Source: Desulfonatronum thioautotrophicum
GTDB taxonomy: Bacteria > Desulfobacterota > Desulfovibrionia > Desulfovibrionales > Desulfonatronaceae
Assembly: GCF_000934745.1 (NCBI RefSeq)
Contig: NZ_JYNO01000021.1
Span: forward strand, 1 to 47,966
Reading direction: 5' to 3'
DNA: 47,966 bases
The position numbers and the translations under genes are program-made. Positions 24,818 to 32,617 of this stretch are shown here, one piece after another (position 1 is the stretch's first letter; every line of letters starts with the position of its first letter). The notes under the pieces are model-generated. The model saw nothing but the letters and a program-made list of their open reading frames with translations. It did not search any database and had not been told where the DNA came from.

Positions 24818-25733
24818 AGGAGCTGCCAGGGATGGACTTGGCCTTTTTTTTCAGATTCATGGCGATTTGCGAGGCTTCGCCATAGTGTTTCAGACGAGCG
24901 TCGGCATTGAAGACAACGGCGATGGACACGGACATCATCGCGAACTGTTGCAGGGCTCCCTTGCGGTCCGTGGACAGAATAAATCCACGTTCCTGGTCAT
25001 CCTGATCATAAAAGTGGGGAACGATGCTGTCGAAGCTCTCCACGATCCGCTGGCATGCAAATTCCACCACGTCCGGGGTTAAAATGAAGACAAAATCATC
25101 CCCACCCACATGCCCCACGAAGGAAAGCTTCCCGGCAAAGGAGCGGATGGTGTTGACGATCACCCGGGCGGTCATCATCAGCACCTCATCCCCTCGCGAA
25201 AAACCGTACTTGTCGTTGAAGGATTTGAAGTGGTCCAGGTCGACATAGGCCAAGGCAAACGGTTCACGCCTGTCAATCAGATCCTGGATACGCTGAATGA
25301 TGGAAGTGTTGCCCGGCAGCTTGGTCAGCGGATTGGCGTCCAGTTCCCGTGATGCCCGATGCAGAGTCAAACTGAGCCGGGACCTGGCCTCCAGGGCCGA
25401 AACCGGAAACACCAAGAAATCGTCCATCTCCACACTGTGAAAATCCATGGTTTCCAGAGGTGATTCCGCGGAAAGGCAAAGCATCACAGGTAATTGGCGA
25501 TATACATTCTCACTCTTGACCATGTTCACCAAGGTCGCCCCGGAGAGCTGTGGGAGGTCGTCATCAACAAGCAGCAGGTCCGGAGGGGCGTTGAACACCT
25601 GCTCCAAGGCCATGGGACCCCGCTGGAAGACCGTCCACTCCACTTCATCCCCTGGCCAGAGGCTCTGAAAAAACATCACGCGCCCTGGGTCAGCGCAGAC
25701 CAGGAAAAAACGCAGTCTCCGCGTTTCCGACAC
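24792..25733 (-). CDS. GGDEF-domain protein with degenerate receiver
   Basis: The 313-residue protein has a receiver-like N-terminal domain with acidic residues DLLLVDDDLP, but the usual lysine of the KP motif is replaced (FLVFPVS), so normal phosphorylation is doubtful. The C-terminal diguanylate cyclase domain has LTKLPGN and the active-site motif GGDDF (210-214), a conservative variant of GGDEF. No RxxD inhibitory site lies before it. It may make cyclic-di-GMP, for which PilZ receptors exist in this window. It starts two bases after the HDOD gene. Confidence 0.85.
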   Translation of the reverse strand: MSETRRLRFFLVCADPGRVMFFQSLWPGDEVEWTVFQRGPMALEQVFNAPPDLLLVDDDLPQLSGATLVNMVKSENVYRQLPVMLCLSAESPLETMDFHSVEMDDFLVFPVSALEARSRLSLTLHRASRELDANPLTKLPGNTSIIQRIQDLIDRREPFALAYVDLDHFKSFNDKYGFSRGDEVLMMTARVIVNTIRSFAGKLSFVGHVGGDDFVFILTPDVVEFACQRIVESFDSIVPHFYDQDDQERGFILSTDRKGALQQFAMMSVSIAVVFNADARLKHYGEASQIAMNLKKKAKSIPGSSYVLDRRQE

Positions 25734-25735
25734 GT

Positions 25736-26578
25736 CTATCCCAGCCCCATGGACAGCCCGTCACCCTCAATTTCCAGGAGCATGGCATCCAGCACAGTGT
25801 CCAGCTGGCTCAGATCCAGCTGTAACAAGGCCAAGGCATCCGGATCCAGCCGAGGAACCAAATCGTCACCCCCGGAACCGACCTCAAGGGTTCGGACCAA
25901 AAAATCGCCCACATGCACCACGCAGGCCATTTTCGGGTAATGTTGCGCCGTCACCGGGCGATGATGCCCCGCAATGCCGACTTTCAGGTTCAACGGCAGG
26001 TTCCAGTGGTCCGCCACCCAGGCATTGATCCGGTCGTGGCTGAAGCCCAGAACTTTTTTCTCCGCCTCAAGATAGAGCAGATCCTCTTCGCGGACCTGGA
26101 CGTCAATTTCTTCCTTGGCCGATGGCAACTGCAGGGCCACGATCACCTTGCCCAGATCATGCAGCAGGCCGGCGACGGCATATTCCTCGGGCTCCTTGAA
26201 ACCTGCTTCGCGGGCAATGATGTTGCAGGCCATGGCACAGCCGACACTGTGCTCCCATAAGCCGACCATGGAGGTGTTCATCAATTCGAAGACCGAAGAA
26301 CTGATGATCAGGCCTTTGATCACGTTGAATCCCAGGAGGACCAGGGCATGCTGGATGGTGCTGATCCGTCCTGGAAAGCCATAGATGGGCGAATTGACCA
26401 TCTTCAGCACCTTGGCCGATAGAACCTGATCCCTGGAGATCAGCTTGGCGATTTGCTGGGATGAGGAATTGGGATCCTCCAAAAGCCTGGTTACCTCTTC
26501 CAAAACCTTGGGCAACGTGGGCAAATCCTTGACCGCCAAGAGCTGGCCTTTGCGTTCGGTACGCAGGTCATCGCTCAT
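25736..26578 (-). CDS. HDOD-domain protein
   Basis: This single HDOD domain covers most of 280 residues: LPTLPKVLEEVTRLLEDPNSSSQQIAKLISRD, then VLKMVNSPIYGFPGRISTIQHALVLLGFN, and a HDLGKV segment. HDOD proteins are HD-related but usually lack the full metal site, and they act in signalling. It overlaps the gene upstream by four bases (ATGA) and is followed closely by the GGDEF gene, so the two probably share a pathway. Confidence 0.88.
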   Translation of the reverse strand: MSDDLRTERKGQLLAVKDLPTLPKVLEEVTRLLEDPNSSSQQIAKLISRDQVLSAKVLKMVNSPIYGFPGRISTIQHALVLLGFNVIKGLIISSSVFELMNTSMVGLWEHSVGCAMACNIIAREAGFKEPEEYAVAGLLHDLGKVIVALQLPSAKEEIDVQVREEDLLYLEAEKKVLGFSHDRINAWVADHWNLPLNLKVGIAGHHRPVTAQHYPKMACVVHVGDFLVRTLEVGSGGDDLVPRLDPDALALLQLDLSQLDTVLDAMLLEIEGDGLSMGLG

Positions 26579-26940
26579 TTCGTCCCTCCCGGCTCAGCTT
26601 GCGTTTCCTGCTCCGCGACGACAGGGGCGCCGGCAGCCTTAAGCTGAAAATAGTCGTGCAAATGGGTGCGGAGCTGGTTCATCCACGGATCCTCGAACTG
26701 CTTTCGGAACAAGTATTCCAGGCGTTTGGCACGTTCCGTATAGGGATTGGCTCCAGCCCCGCCCAGATTGACCGGATTGCCCTGGACCGTGACCGTGGCC
26801 ACGTCCATGCGTTCCAGACGTTCCAAAAGGGATTCGGAAAGCTCGGTGTCCTCGGCAACCAGGACAAGGCCATTGTCCCGAAGAATCGGTTTGGCCAGCT
26901 TCATGCCCGGCATAGCCAACTTCAGAGGAATTTTTTGCAT
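26575..26940 (-). CDS. Conserved small protein upstream of HDOD
   Basis: This 121-residue protein begins MQKIPLKLAMPGMKLAKPIL and has a second segment LSESLLERLERMDVATVTVQG. That pair of blocks resembles the short domain (PGM.LA.pi....G.vLl..gt.Lt...i..L) found at the head of some HD-GYP and HDOD proteins. The ATG at 26940 is preferred to the frame opening at 27066, whose extra residues look non-coding. The C-terminus is helical and then disordered. The function is unknown; co-translation with the HDOD gene suggests a regulator of it. Confidence 0.75.
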   Translation of the reverse strand: MQKIPLKLAMPGMKLAKPILRDNGLVLVAEDTELSESLLERLERMDVATVTVQGNPVNLGGAGANPYTERAKRLEYLFRKQFEDPWMNQLRTHLHDYFQLKAAGAPVVAEQETQAEPGGTK

Positions 26941-27004
26941 CAATAGCTCATGTTTTGTTTCGCGGTGGATGGCGGTATCGGCGACTGCCGTCGGACACGT
27001 TGGG

Positions 27005-27053
27005 AGGAAAAAAAGAAAAAAACCGCACTGTGCCAGCCCGGGCCATTTCGGGC
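27005..27053 (-). terminator. Possible terminator after dprA
   Basis: On the reverse strand AGCCCG and CGGGCT can pair just after the dprA stop. A long T-rich tract (TTTTTTCTTTTTTT) follows about 13 bases later. The distance makes the call uncertain. Confidence 0.45.
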
Positions 27054-28310
27054 TTATTTGCTCCACAATGAATAGTACATTCCAGGATGACGCATGACAA
27101 GGGAACGCATTTCCAGCAGCAGAAGTTGGGTGCTGACAGAGGCAGGCTCACGCTCCAGGGCTTCGCAGATTGTATCGATATGCACCTTGTCGCGGTGCTC
27201 CAGCACCGCCACCAAACGCAATTCTTCGTCGTCCAGGCCTTCCCGATGAGCTGGCAGGGTCGGCTGTGACTCGTGTCCGTTGTTATCGACGTGACCTGCG
27301 TGACGGACATGACCGGGGGCTGATACATCCTGAGGTGTCCCTGGAGGCGCCCCTGAATGTGGAATGGGCGTACTTGAACGGGGATCGGCGCAATGGCCCG
27401 CCTTGCCTGTGGCGACAAGCTGCGGCTGCAAGGCAACGAGGATGTCTTCGCCACCGCGTACCAGGGTTGCCCCCTGGCGGATCAGATGGTGACACCCGTC
27501 GTAGCTCTCCATGTTCACCGGCCCTGGCAGGGCGAAAACCTCTCTGCCATGTTCCAAGGCCATGGCAGCCGTGATCAGGCTGCCGCTGCGCACCGCGGCT
27601 TCAACAACCGCCACACCCAAAGACAATCCACTGATGATCCGGTTGCGATGCGGGAAGTTCATTGCCTCCGGCCTGGTGCCCGGAGCGAACTCCGTTATGA
27701 TCAGGCCCTGCTTGCGGAGTCGCAGCCACAGATCCTTATTCGCGGCTGGATAAAGCAGATCCAGCCCTGTGCCAAGCACGGCGATGCTGGAGCCAACCTC
27801 CTGCAAGGCCGCGACATGGGCTTGACGGTCAATGCCCGCGGCAAAACCGGAAACCACGCAAACACCGGCCCGAGCCACTTCCTGACTGATGGCTCGCGCG
27901 GTTTCCAACCCGTACCGGGAACATTTGCGGGATCCGACAATGGCCAAGGCCGGAGAAGCGAGCAACCCCCTGTCACCGGACAGATAGAGCAAGGCCGGAG
28001 GATTCGGGATGCAGCGCAGCATCCAGGGGTAATCGGCATCAGACCAGAGCAGCACCTCCATGCCTTTGTCCATGGCGGTAAAGGCCTCGCGGTCTGAAGC
28101 CTGCCGCCATGTCCCGGCCAAAAACTCCCGGGCCTGTCTTCTTGATGCCAAGCCCAGCTGACACCATTGATCGACGTGATCCACGGCTATGCCGGCCTGG
28201 CCGAAATGCTCCAGAATTTTTTTCCATGTCCGCGGCCCAAGTCCACTGCTGTTGCGCAGGGCGAGGCAGGCCAGATACTCTTCGCGACGATCCGGGTGCA
28301 TCGAGGTCAC
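27054..28310 (-). CDS. dprA: DNA processing protein DprA/Smf
   Basis: DprA binds incoming single-stranded DNA and loads RecA. The 418-residue protein has an N-terminal helical domain (LRNSSGLGPRTWKKILEHFG), the Rossmann-like DprA core (LAIVGSRKCSRYG, VVSGFAAGIDRQAH, LGTGLDLLYPAAN, FPHRNRIISGLS, RSGSLITAA), and a C-terminal winged-helix domain (LVAVLEHRDKVHIDTICEAL). A disordered stretch of about 60 residues rich in Pro, Gly and His joins the last two. It overlaps the cpoB-like gene upstream by four bases. Confidence 0.93.
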   Translation of the reverse strand: MTSMHPDRREEYLACLALRNSSGLGPRTWKKILEHFGQAGIAVDHVDQWCQLGLASRRQAREFLAGTWRQASDREAFTAMDKGMEVLLWSDADYPWMLRCIPNPPALLYLSGDRGLLASPALAIVGSRKCSRYGLETARAISQEVARAGVCVVSGFAAGIDRQAHVAALQEVGSSIAVLGTGLDLLYPAANKDLWLRLRKQGLIITEFAPGTRPEAMNFPHRNRIISGLSLGVAVVEAAVRSGSLITAAMALEHGREVFALPGPVNMESYDGCHHLIRQGATLVRGGEDILVALQPQLVATGKAGHCADPRSSTPIPHSGAPPGTPQDVSAPGHVRHAGHVDNNGHESQPTLPAHREGLDDEELRLVAVLEHRDKVHIDTICEALEREPASVSTQLLLLEMRSLVMRHPGMYYSLWSK

Positions 28311-29191
28311 AAACTGGGTGAAGACAACAACGGTAAACGTTCCATGGCCAATTGGGCCGCGGCGGAATCGGGGTGATCGTTAATCACGATTTGCAGATGA
28401 AAACGGGCGTTGGGATAATCCCCCAGCTGTTCATAGGCGAATCCGGCCTTGAGCAGTGCATCCGGGGCCTTGGCACTGTTGGGAAACCGGCGACTCAACT
28501 CCTTGAATACCAGAATGGATTGCACGAATTGCTTCTGGGCATAATGGGTTTCCGCCTGCCAATAGAGGGCATTGGGCACAAGGTGATGGTCGGGAAACCG
28601 TTCCAGAAAATCCAGGAAATCAGCTCGCGCCCGGCTGTACTCGCCTCGGAAATATCGGGCAAGGGCCTGGTCATACAAAAGCTTGGCCTCGTTGTTTCCC
28701 GGCAGAGTGCGAACATGAGGAGCTCTGTCCACGGGAGTCAATCCGGCAGCAGGACTGGGTGCCGGGCGGGCTTCCAATTCAACGGTTTCGCGTGGTGCTG
28801 GTTGCGCAGGGACGGAAACAGCCACATCCGGCTGCAAATCCTGGCTGTCCATCACAGCCCGAGGAAGAGGATCGAGATCTTTTTCTGAAACAGGATCCGG
28901 TATGATCTGCGTCGCGGCGGACCGCGAAAGGTTCTCGGTCTGGATGTCAGAAGCCTCCAACAAGGTGAAGGTGTCCTGGAGGAATCTTTCTTGTTGCAGC
29001 AAAGACTGCTCCATGGATTCCAGGCGTTCCCGGAACTCCTCGGCCAGACGATCCTGGCGGTCCCGCACTTCCACGAGGGCATACTCCAGGTTGCCGATGC
29101 GCCCCTGTTGCGGGGACGGAGCGGCACATCCGGCCAGACCAAGCCCTGCCAGCCCCACCACAATGATCAAAAATGCCAGACGTTGCTGCAT
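28307..29191 (-). CDS. cpoB: Tol-Pal system protein YbgF/CpoB-like lipoprotein
   Basis: The 294-residue precursor has a lipoprotein signal peptide with lipobox LAGC (Cys22). It continues as a coiled coil (LEYALVEVRDRQDRLAEEFRERLESMEQ), a Pro-rich linker, and C-terminal TPR repeats with the YbgF pattern (AKLLYDQALARYFRGEYSRA, YWQAETHYAQKQF, LKAGFAYEQLGDY). CpoB links cell-wall synthesis with outer-membrane constriction. No tol or pal genes adjoin it here; its neighbours are dprA and rlmH. The lipid anchor differs from the soluble E. coli protein. Confidence 0.85.
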   Translation of the reverse strand: MQQRLAFLIIVVGLAGLGLAGCAAPSPQQGRIGNLEYALVEVRDRQDRLAEEFRERLESMEQSLLQQERFLQDTFTLLEASDIQTENLSRSAATQIIPDPVSEKDLDPLPRAVMDSQDLQPDVAVSVPAQPAPRETVELEARPAPSPAAGLTPVDRAPHVRTLPGNNEAKLLYDQALARYFRGEYSRARADFLDFLERFPDHHLVPNALYWQAETHYAQKQFVQSILVFKELSRRFPNSAKAPDALLKAGFAYEQLGDYPNARFHLQIVINDHPDSAAAQLAMERLPLLSSPSL

Positions 29192-29209
29192 GATCCCTCC
29201 CGGAACGCG

Positions 29210-29677
29210 CTAATGGTGGTAGCCGGTTTTCCGCAGAATGGTCAAAGCCCGGTAGATCTGTTCAAATAAAACGACTCGAGCCAGTTCATGGGGCAGGGTC
29301 ATGGCTCCCAAGCTGATCAATTGGTCGCTTCCAGAGCGAATCGTTTCGGACAGTCCATATGCTCCCCCCAGGACGAAACATGGCCTGCGCACCGGATCTT
29401 CCAGCCATTCTTCCAAGGCCGTGGCAAACGCCTCCGAGGAAAAACTCCGCCCCCGCGCGTCCAGCCCCAGGATGCGATCCTTGGGTCCGAGTTTGGCCGC
29501 CAGTGCCGCACCTTCCAGATCGATCCGACGCTCCGTGGCCAGATGGCCTGGAGCATCCTTGACCTCCATTCGCTCAAAACGCACGAAACGCCCAATGAGT
29601 TTGACATACTGCTCCCCGGCCTGGACCCAATACGGCGTTTTCAGGCGTCCAACAGCCAGACAGGCAACGGCTTTCAT
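29210..29677 (-). CDS. rlmH: 23S rRNA pseudouridine-1915 N3-methyltransferase RlmH
   Basis: RlmH methylates pseudouridine 1915 in helix 69 of 23S rRNA. The 155-residue SPOUT-family protein has the expected size and the knotted SAM-binding end: ILGLDARGRSFSSEAFA, FVLGGAYGLSE, ISLGAMTLPHELARVVLFEQIYRALTILRKTGYHH. The final GxxYHH is typical. It lies 6 bases after the SucCD-like gene. Confidence 0.95.
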   Translation of the reverse strand: MKAVACLAVGRLKTPYWVQAGEQYVKLIGRFVRFERMEVKDAPGHLATERRIDLEGAALAAKLGPKDRILGLDARGRSFSSEAFATALEEWLEDPVRRPCFVLGGAYGLSETIRSGSDQLISLGAMTLPHELARVVLFEQIYRALTILRKTGYHH

Positions 29678-29683
29678 TGCGGC

Positions 29684-31849
29684 TCAGCGGCCCAATGCCG
29701 CTCCTGTCAATTGCGCAATCTCGTCCAATCCAACGCACAGGGTCACTCCAGCCGCCTGGAGGCGGTCCAATTTGGCCTGGATGCCGCCTTCGCCCGCTTC
29801 CAGAATGGCTCCGGCATGGCCAAGCCGTTTGCCCTCTGGTGCAGTCCGACCGGCGATAAAGGCCAGTATCGGCCCGTCCCACCCCATGTCCCGAAGGTGT
29901 TCAGCGGTTTCCTCCTCGGCACGGCCACCGATTTCTCCGAGAATCAGCACGGCTTCGGTTCGCGGATCAGCGACAACAAGTTCCGCGCACGGAGTCAATC
30001 CCATGCCCACGTAGGGGTCACCCCCCACCCCGATACAGACGGACTGACCAATACCGGCAGCGGACAGCCTGTTGACGGCCTCATAGGTCAGGGTCCCGCT
30101 TCGGGAAAGCACGGCCACGGGACCAGGGTGAAAAATATGACCGGGCATGATTCCGATCTTGATTTCTCCGGGGACGATCAATCCCGGGGTATTGGGGCCG
30201 ATCAGTTTGCTTTTCGAATCCTTGAGCTGGGTCAGCACTCGGAGCATGGACATCTGCGGAATGCCCTCGGTAATGCAGACGATCCAGGGAACGCCGGCCT
30301 GGGCGGCCTCCAGGATTGCGTCCGCGGCCATTGCCGCGGGGACGAAAATGATGGAGACATCAATTTGGTGTCGGGAGGTCGCGGCGGCGACACTGGAGTA
30401 CACTGGCACATCCAGGACACGCTCACCGCCTTTGAAAGGGGTCACACCGGCCACGACGTTTCCGCCGTAATCCCGCATCAGGGCGGCGTGGCGCTGCCCT
30501 TCCCTTCCCGTCAGCCCTTGAACCAGAATCCGTGATGCGGCATTCAGGTCAAAATGCCGGCTTGCAGGCAACCCGTTGCGCGGAGAGCCAATAACATTTT
30601 CTGACAAACCCTGAGTTTGCCCGCCCCTTCCCGCTTCATGCAACACTACAGAGGATTTTCCGCCGTCGCGGACCCGGCTGGACACGAACTTCCGCAACAC
30701 AGCCAGGGCTTGGCCCAAATCGTCGGTCACATGCAGGGTGTCGCCGGGGACATCCGCCAGCAAGGCGCAACCGTCCTGGGCTCCATGCCCGGAGAGCCGA
30801 ACCACCACCGGCTTGATCGGCGGCCGGCCCTCCAGGGCCTGTTTCAGGGCTGCGGCTACCTTTTCACAGGAAAGAATACCGCCGAACAGATTGATCAATA
30901 CGGCATCAACTTGCGGATCATCGAGCAGAATGGCCATGGCGGCGTCCATGGCCTTTTGGCCGGCCCCACCGCCAAGATCAAGAAAGTTGGCCGGCTCCAA
31001 GCCCGAAAAAGAGAGCAGGTCCATGGTGGCCATGGCCAACCCGGCGCCGTTGACCATCAGTCCGACCCGTCCCCCAAAACGATGGTAGCTCAATCCGGCC
31101 TGCTTGGCCCGGCATTCTTGTTCGCTGAAATAGATATCCCGGTCATACCGCCGCAACTCCGGACGCAGGTCGGCCTGGTTGTCGTCCACTTCGGCCTTCC
31201 CATCCAGAACCAGCCAGCGGTCGTCCCTGGTCAGCACCAAGGGGTTGATTTCCGCCAGCAGCAGACCGTTGCGAGTAAAGCAGTTCCAAAGATTCCGCAC
31301 CAGGGTTTGAAAACCCGGCCAGTGCGCTTTGGCCGCATCATGCTCCAATCCCAAATGAAAAAAAGCCGTCCGGATGTGATGGTCCGCCAGTCCGGCCAAG
31401 GGATTGAGTTTCTGCACCAGGAGGTTTTCCGGATCTTCAGCGCCGATACGTTCCACGTCCACCCCACCGCGGCGTCCGATGGTCAGCACCGGGCACTGCC
31501 AGGCCCGATGGAGGGTCAGACTGAGATAGTACTCCTTTGCTATTTCGGCGCGTTGCTCAATGCGCAGAAGCGAAACCTTCTGTTCGCCAAGCACCAGTTG
31601 AAACAGCCGCTGGGCAACGCCGGGAAGCTCTTCCAGGGAGTCCAGGGTGAGAATGCCGCCCTGTTTGCCGCGACCACCGGAGAGCACTTGAGCCTTGAGC
31701 ATCCAGGGACTGGGAATCCCGACCAGCCGGGAGGTCAGTTCCAGGCGACGCGTGGACGAAAAATCATCCGGCATCAGAAGCAATCCCTTGGGGATGGGCA
31801 GGCCAGACTCCTCGAAAAGCGTCTTGGCATCATGTTCGTTCAGTTGCAT
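29684..31849 (-). CDS. Fused succinyl-CoA synthetase-like enzyme (SucC-SucD)
   Basis: A beta subunit of the ADP-forming acyl-CoA synthetase family (QLNEHDAKTLFEESGLPIPKG, KAQVLSGGRGKQGG, NGAGLAMATMD, DLGGGAGQ) is joined to a complete alpha subunit. The alpha part has the CoA site (ILVQGLTGREGQ), ITEGIPQ, SRSGTLTYEAV, GEIGGRAEEE and the phospho-histidine His678 in GHAGAI. Both active-site regions look intact, so it may interconvert an acyl-CoA and ADP with the acid and ATP; the acid is not certain. The 721-residue product starts at ATG 31849, not at the TTG at 31885. Confidence 0.88.
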   Translation of the reverse strand: MQLNEHDAKTLFEESGLPIPKGLLLMPDDFSSTRRLELTSRLVGIPSPWMLKAQVLSGGRGKQGGILTLDSLEELPGVAQRLFQLVLGEQKVSLLRIEQRAEIAKEYYLSLTLHRAWQCPVLTIGRRGGVDVERIGAEDPENLLVQKLNPLAGLADHHIRTAFFHLGLEHDAAKAHWPGFQTLVRNLWNCFTRNGLLLAEINPLVLTRDDRWLVLDGKAEVDDNQADLRPELRRYDRDIYFSEQECRAKQAGLSYHRFGGRVGLMVNGAGLAMATMDLLSFSGLEPANFLDLGGGAGQKAMDAAMAILLDDPQVDAVLINLFGGILSCEKVAAALKQALEGRPPIKPVVVRLSGHGAQDGCALLADVPGDTLHVTDDLGQALAVLRKFVSSRVRDGGKSSVVLHEAGRGGQTQGLSENVIGSPRNGLPASRHFDLNAASRILVQGLTGREGQRHAALMRDYGGNVVAGVTPFKGGERVLDVPVYSSVAAATSRHQIDVSIIFVPAAMAADAILEAAQAGVPWIVCITEGIPQMSMLRVLTQLKDSKSKLIGPNTPGLIVPGEIKIGIMPGHIFHPGPVAVLSRSGTLTYEAVNRLSAAGIGQSVCIGVGGDPYVGMGLTPCAELVVADPRTEAVLILGEIGGRAEEETAEHLRDMGWDGPILAFIAGRTAPEGKRLGHAGAILEAGEGGIQAKLDRLQAAGVTLCVGLDEIAQLTGAALGR

Positions 31850-31988
31850 ATGCGCTCCGCTAAACAAAGCATCTCTGGTTGTCAAAGGTATGCCAATGAG
31901 GGTAGAGAGTGGATCTTGATGCGCCGGGCCTGATATATCGGGCTTGCTGCATCGGATTGGTTCTTAAATCCCCATCACCCCGTACTGA
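31850..31988. other. Divergent intergenic region
   Basis: This 139-base gap must hold promoters for both the SucCD-like and the DUF4390 gene. No consensus pair is clear. Confidence 0.4.
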
Positions 31989-32561
31989 ATGCGTCGTATT
32001 CGCCACACTTTCCTCAGCCTCCTGCTGCTCCTGGCCGCGGTGTCGATTCCCAGTCCCGGCCTGGGAGCGTCGCTGCTGGCGCTGGACAATCTGGTGGTGG
32101 ACAGCCAAGCCGAGAAGGTTCATCTCCGAATCGGGCTGCGCCTGGAGCAGCCTGAAGTCATCAGGAGCGTCCTGCGGGAAGGCGTGGATCTCTGGCTGGA
32201 AGGAACGGCCCGCCTGATCTCCAAACGTCTGTTTCTCCCCAACCGGACCCTTACCGAGCGGACGTTTGAACATGTCCTGGAGTGGAATCCGCTGACCCAG
32301 GAGTACGAGTTGACGTTGCCCCAGAAGGAGTACTTGGTCAAGGCCAAGGAACTCAATGACTTGGTCGAGTCCCACTGGCGGGAAATCAACCTGGAGATGG
32401 GAGAATGGGCTCAGCTGGTTCCTGGACAGACGTATCACCTGGAACTGGAAATCACCCTGGATCGTCGGGATATCCCGGTGTGGATGCGCCGCGTCCTCTT
32501 TTTCTGGTCCTGGGAAGTGATGACCCCAATCCGCTACGAACTGGAATTCTCCGTGCCGTAG
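31989..32561 (+). CDS. DUF4390 secreted protein
   Basis: The 190-residue protein has a signal peptide (MRRIRHTFLSLLLLLAAVS up to GLGA) and then a beta-rich DUF4390 domain: VHLRIGLRLEQPEVIRSVLREGVDLWLEGTARL, YELEITLDRRDIPVWMRRVLFF. The family is found directly before NtrY-type kinase genes in Proteobacteria, as here (56 bases apart). It is probably periplasmic and may act with that kinase; the role is unproven. Confidence 0.8.
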   Translation: MRRIRHTFLSLLLLLAAVSIPSPGLGASLLALDNLVVDSQAEKVHLRIGLRLEQPEVIRSVLREGVDLWLEGTARLISKRLFLPNRTLTERTFEHVLEWNPLTQEYELTLPQKEYLVKAKELNDLVESHWREINLEMGEWAQLVPGQTYHLELEITLDRRDIPVWMRRVLFFWSWEVMTPIRYELEFSVP

Positions 32562-32617
32562 CCACTTCATCAGACTGCTCAGCACCGGCGGTCGTTAAAG
32601 ACCATCCCGTAAAGCCC

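Noticed and set aside
29288-30535. Forward-strand frame of 415 codons opposite rlmH and the SucCD-like gene
   Set aside because: Both reverse-strand genes are well supported by family motifs, so this is a shadow.
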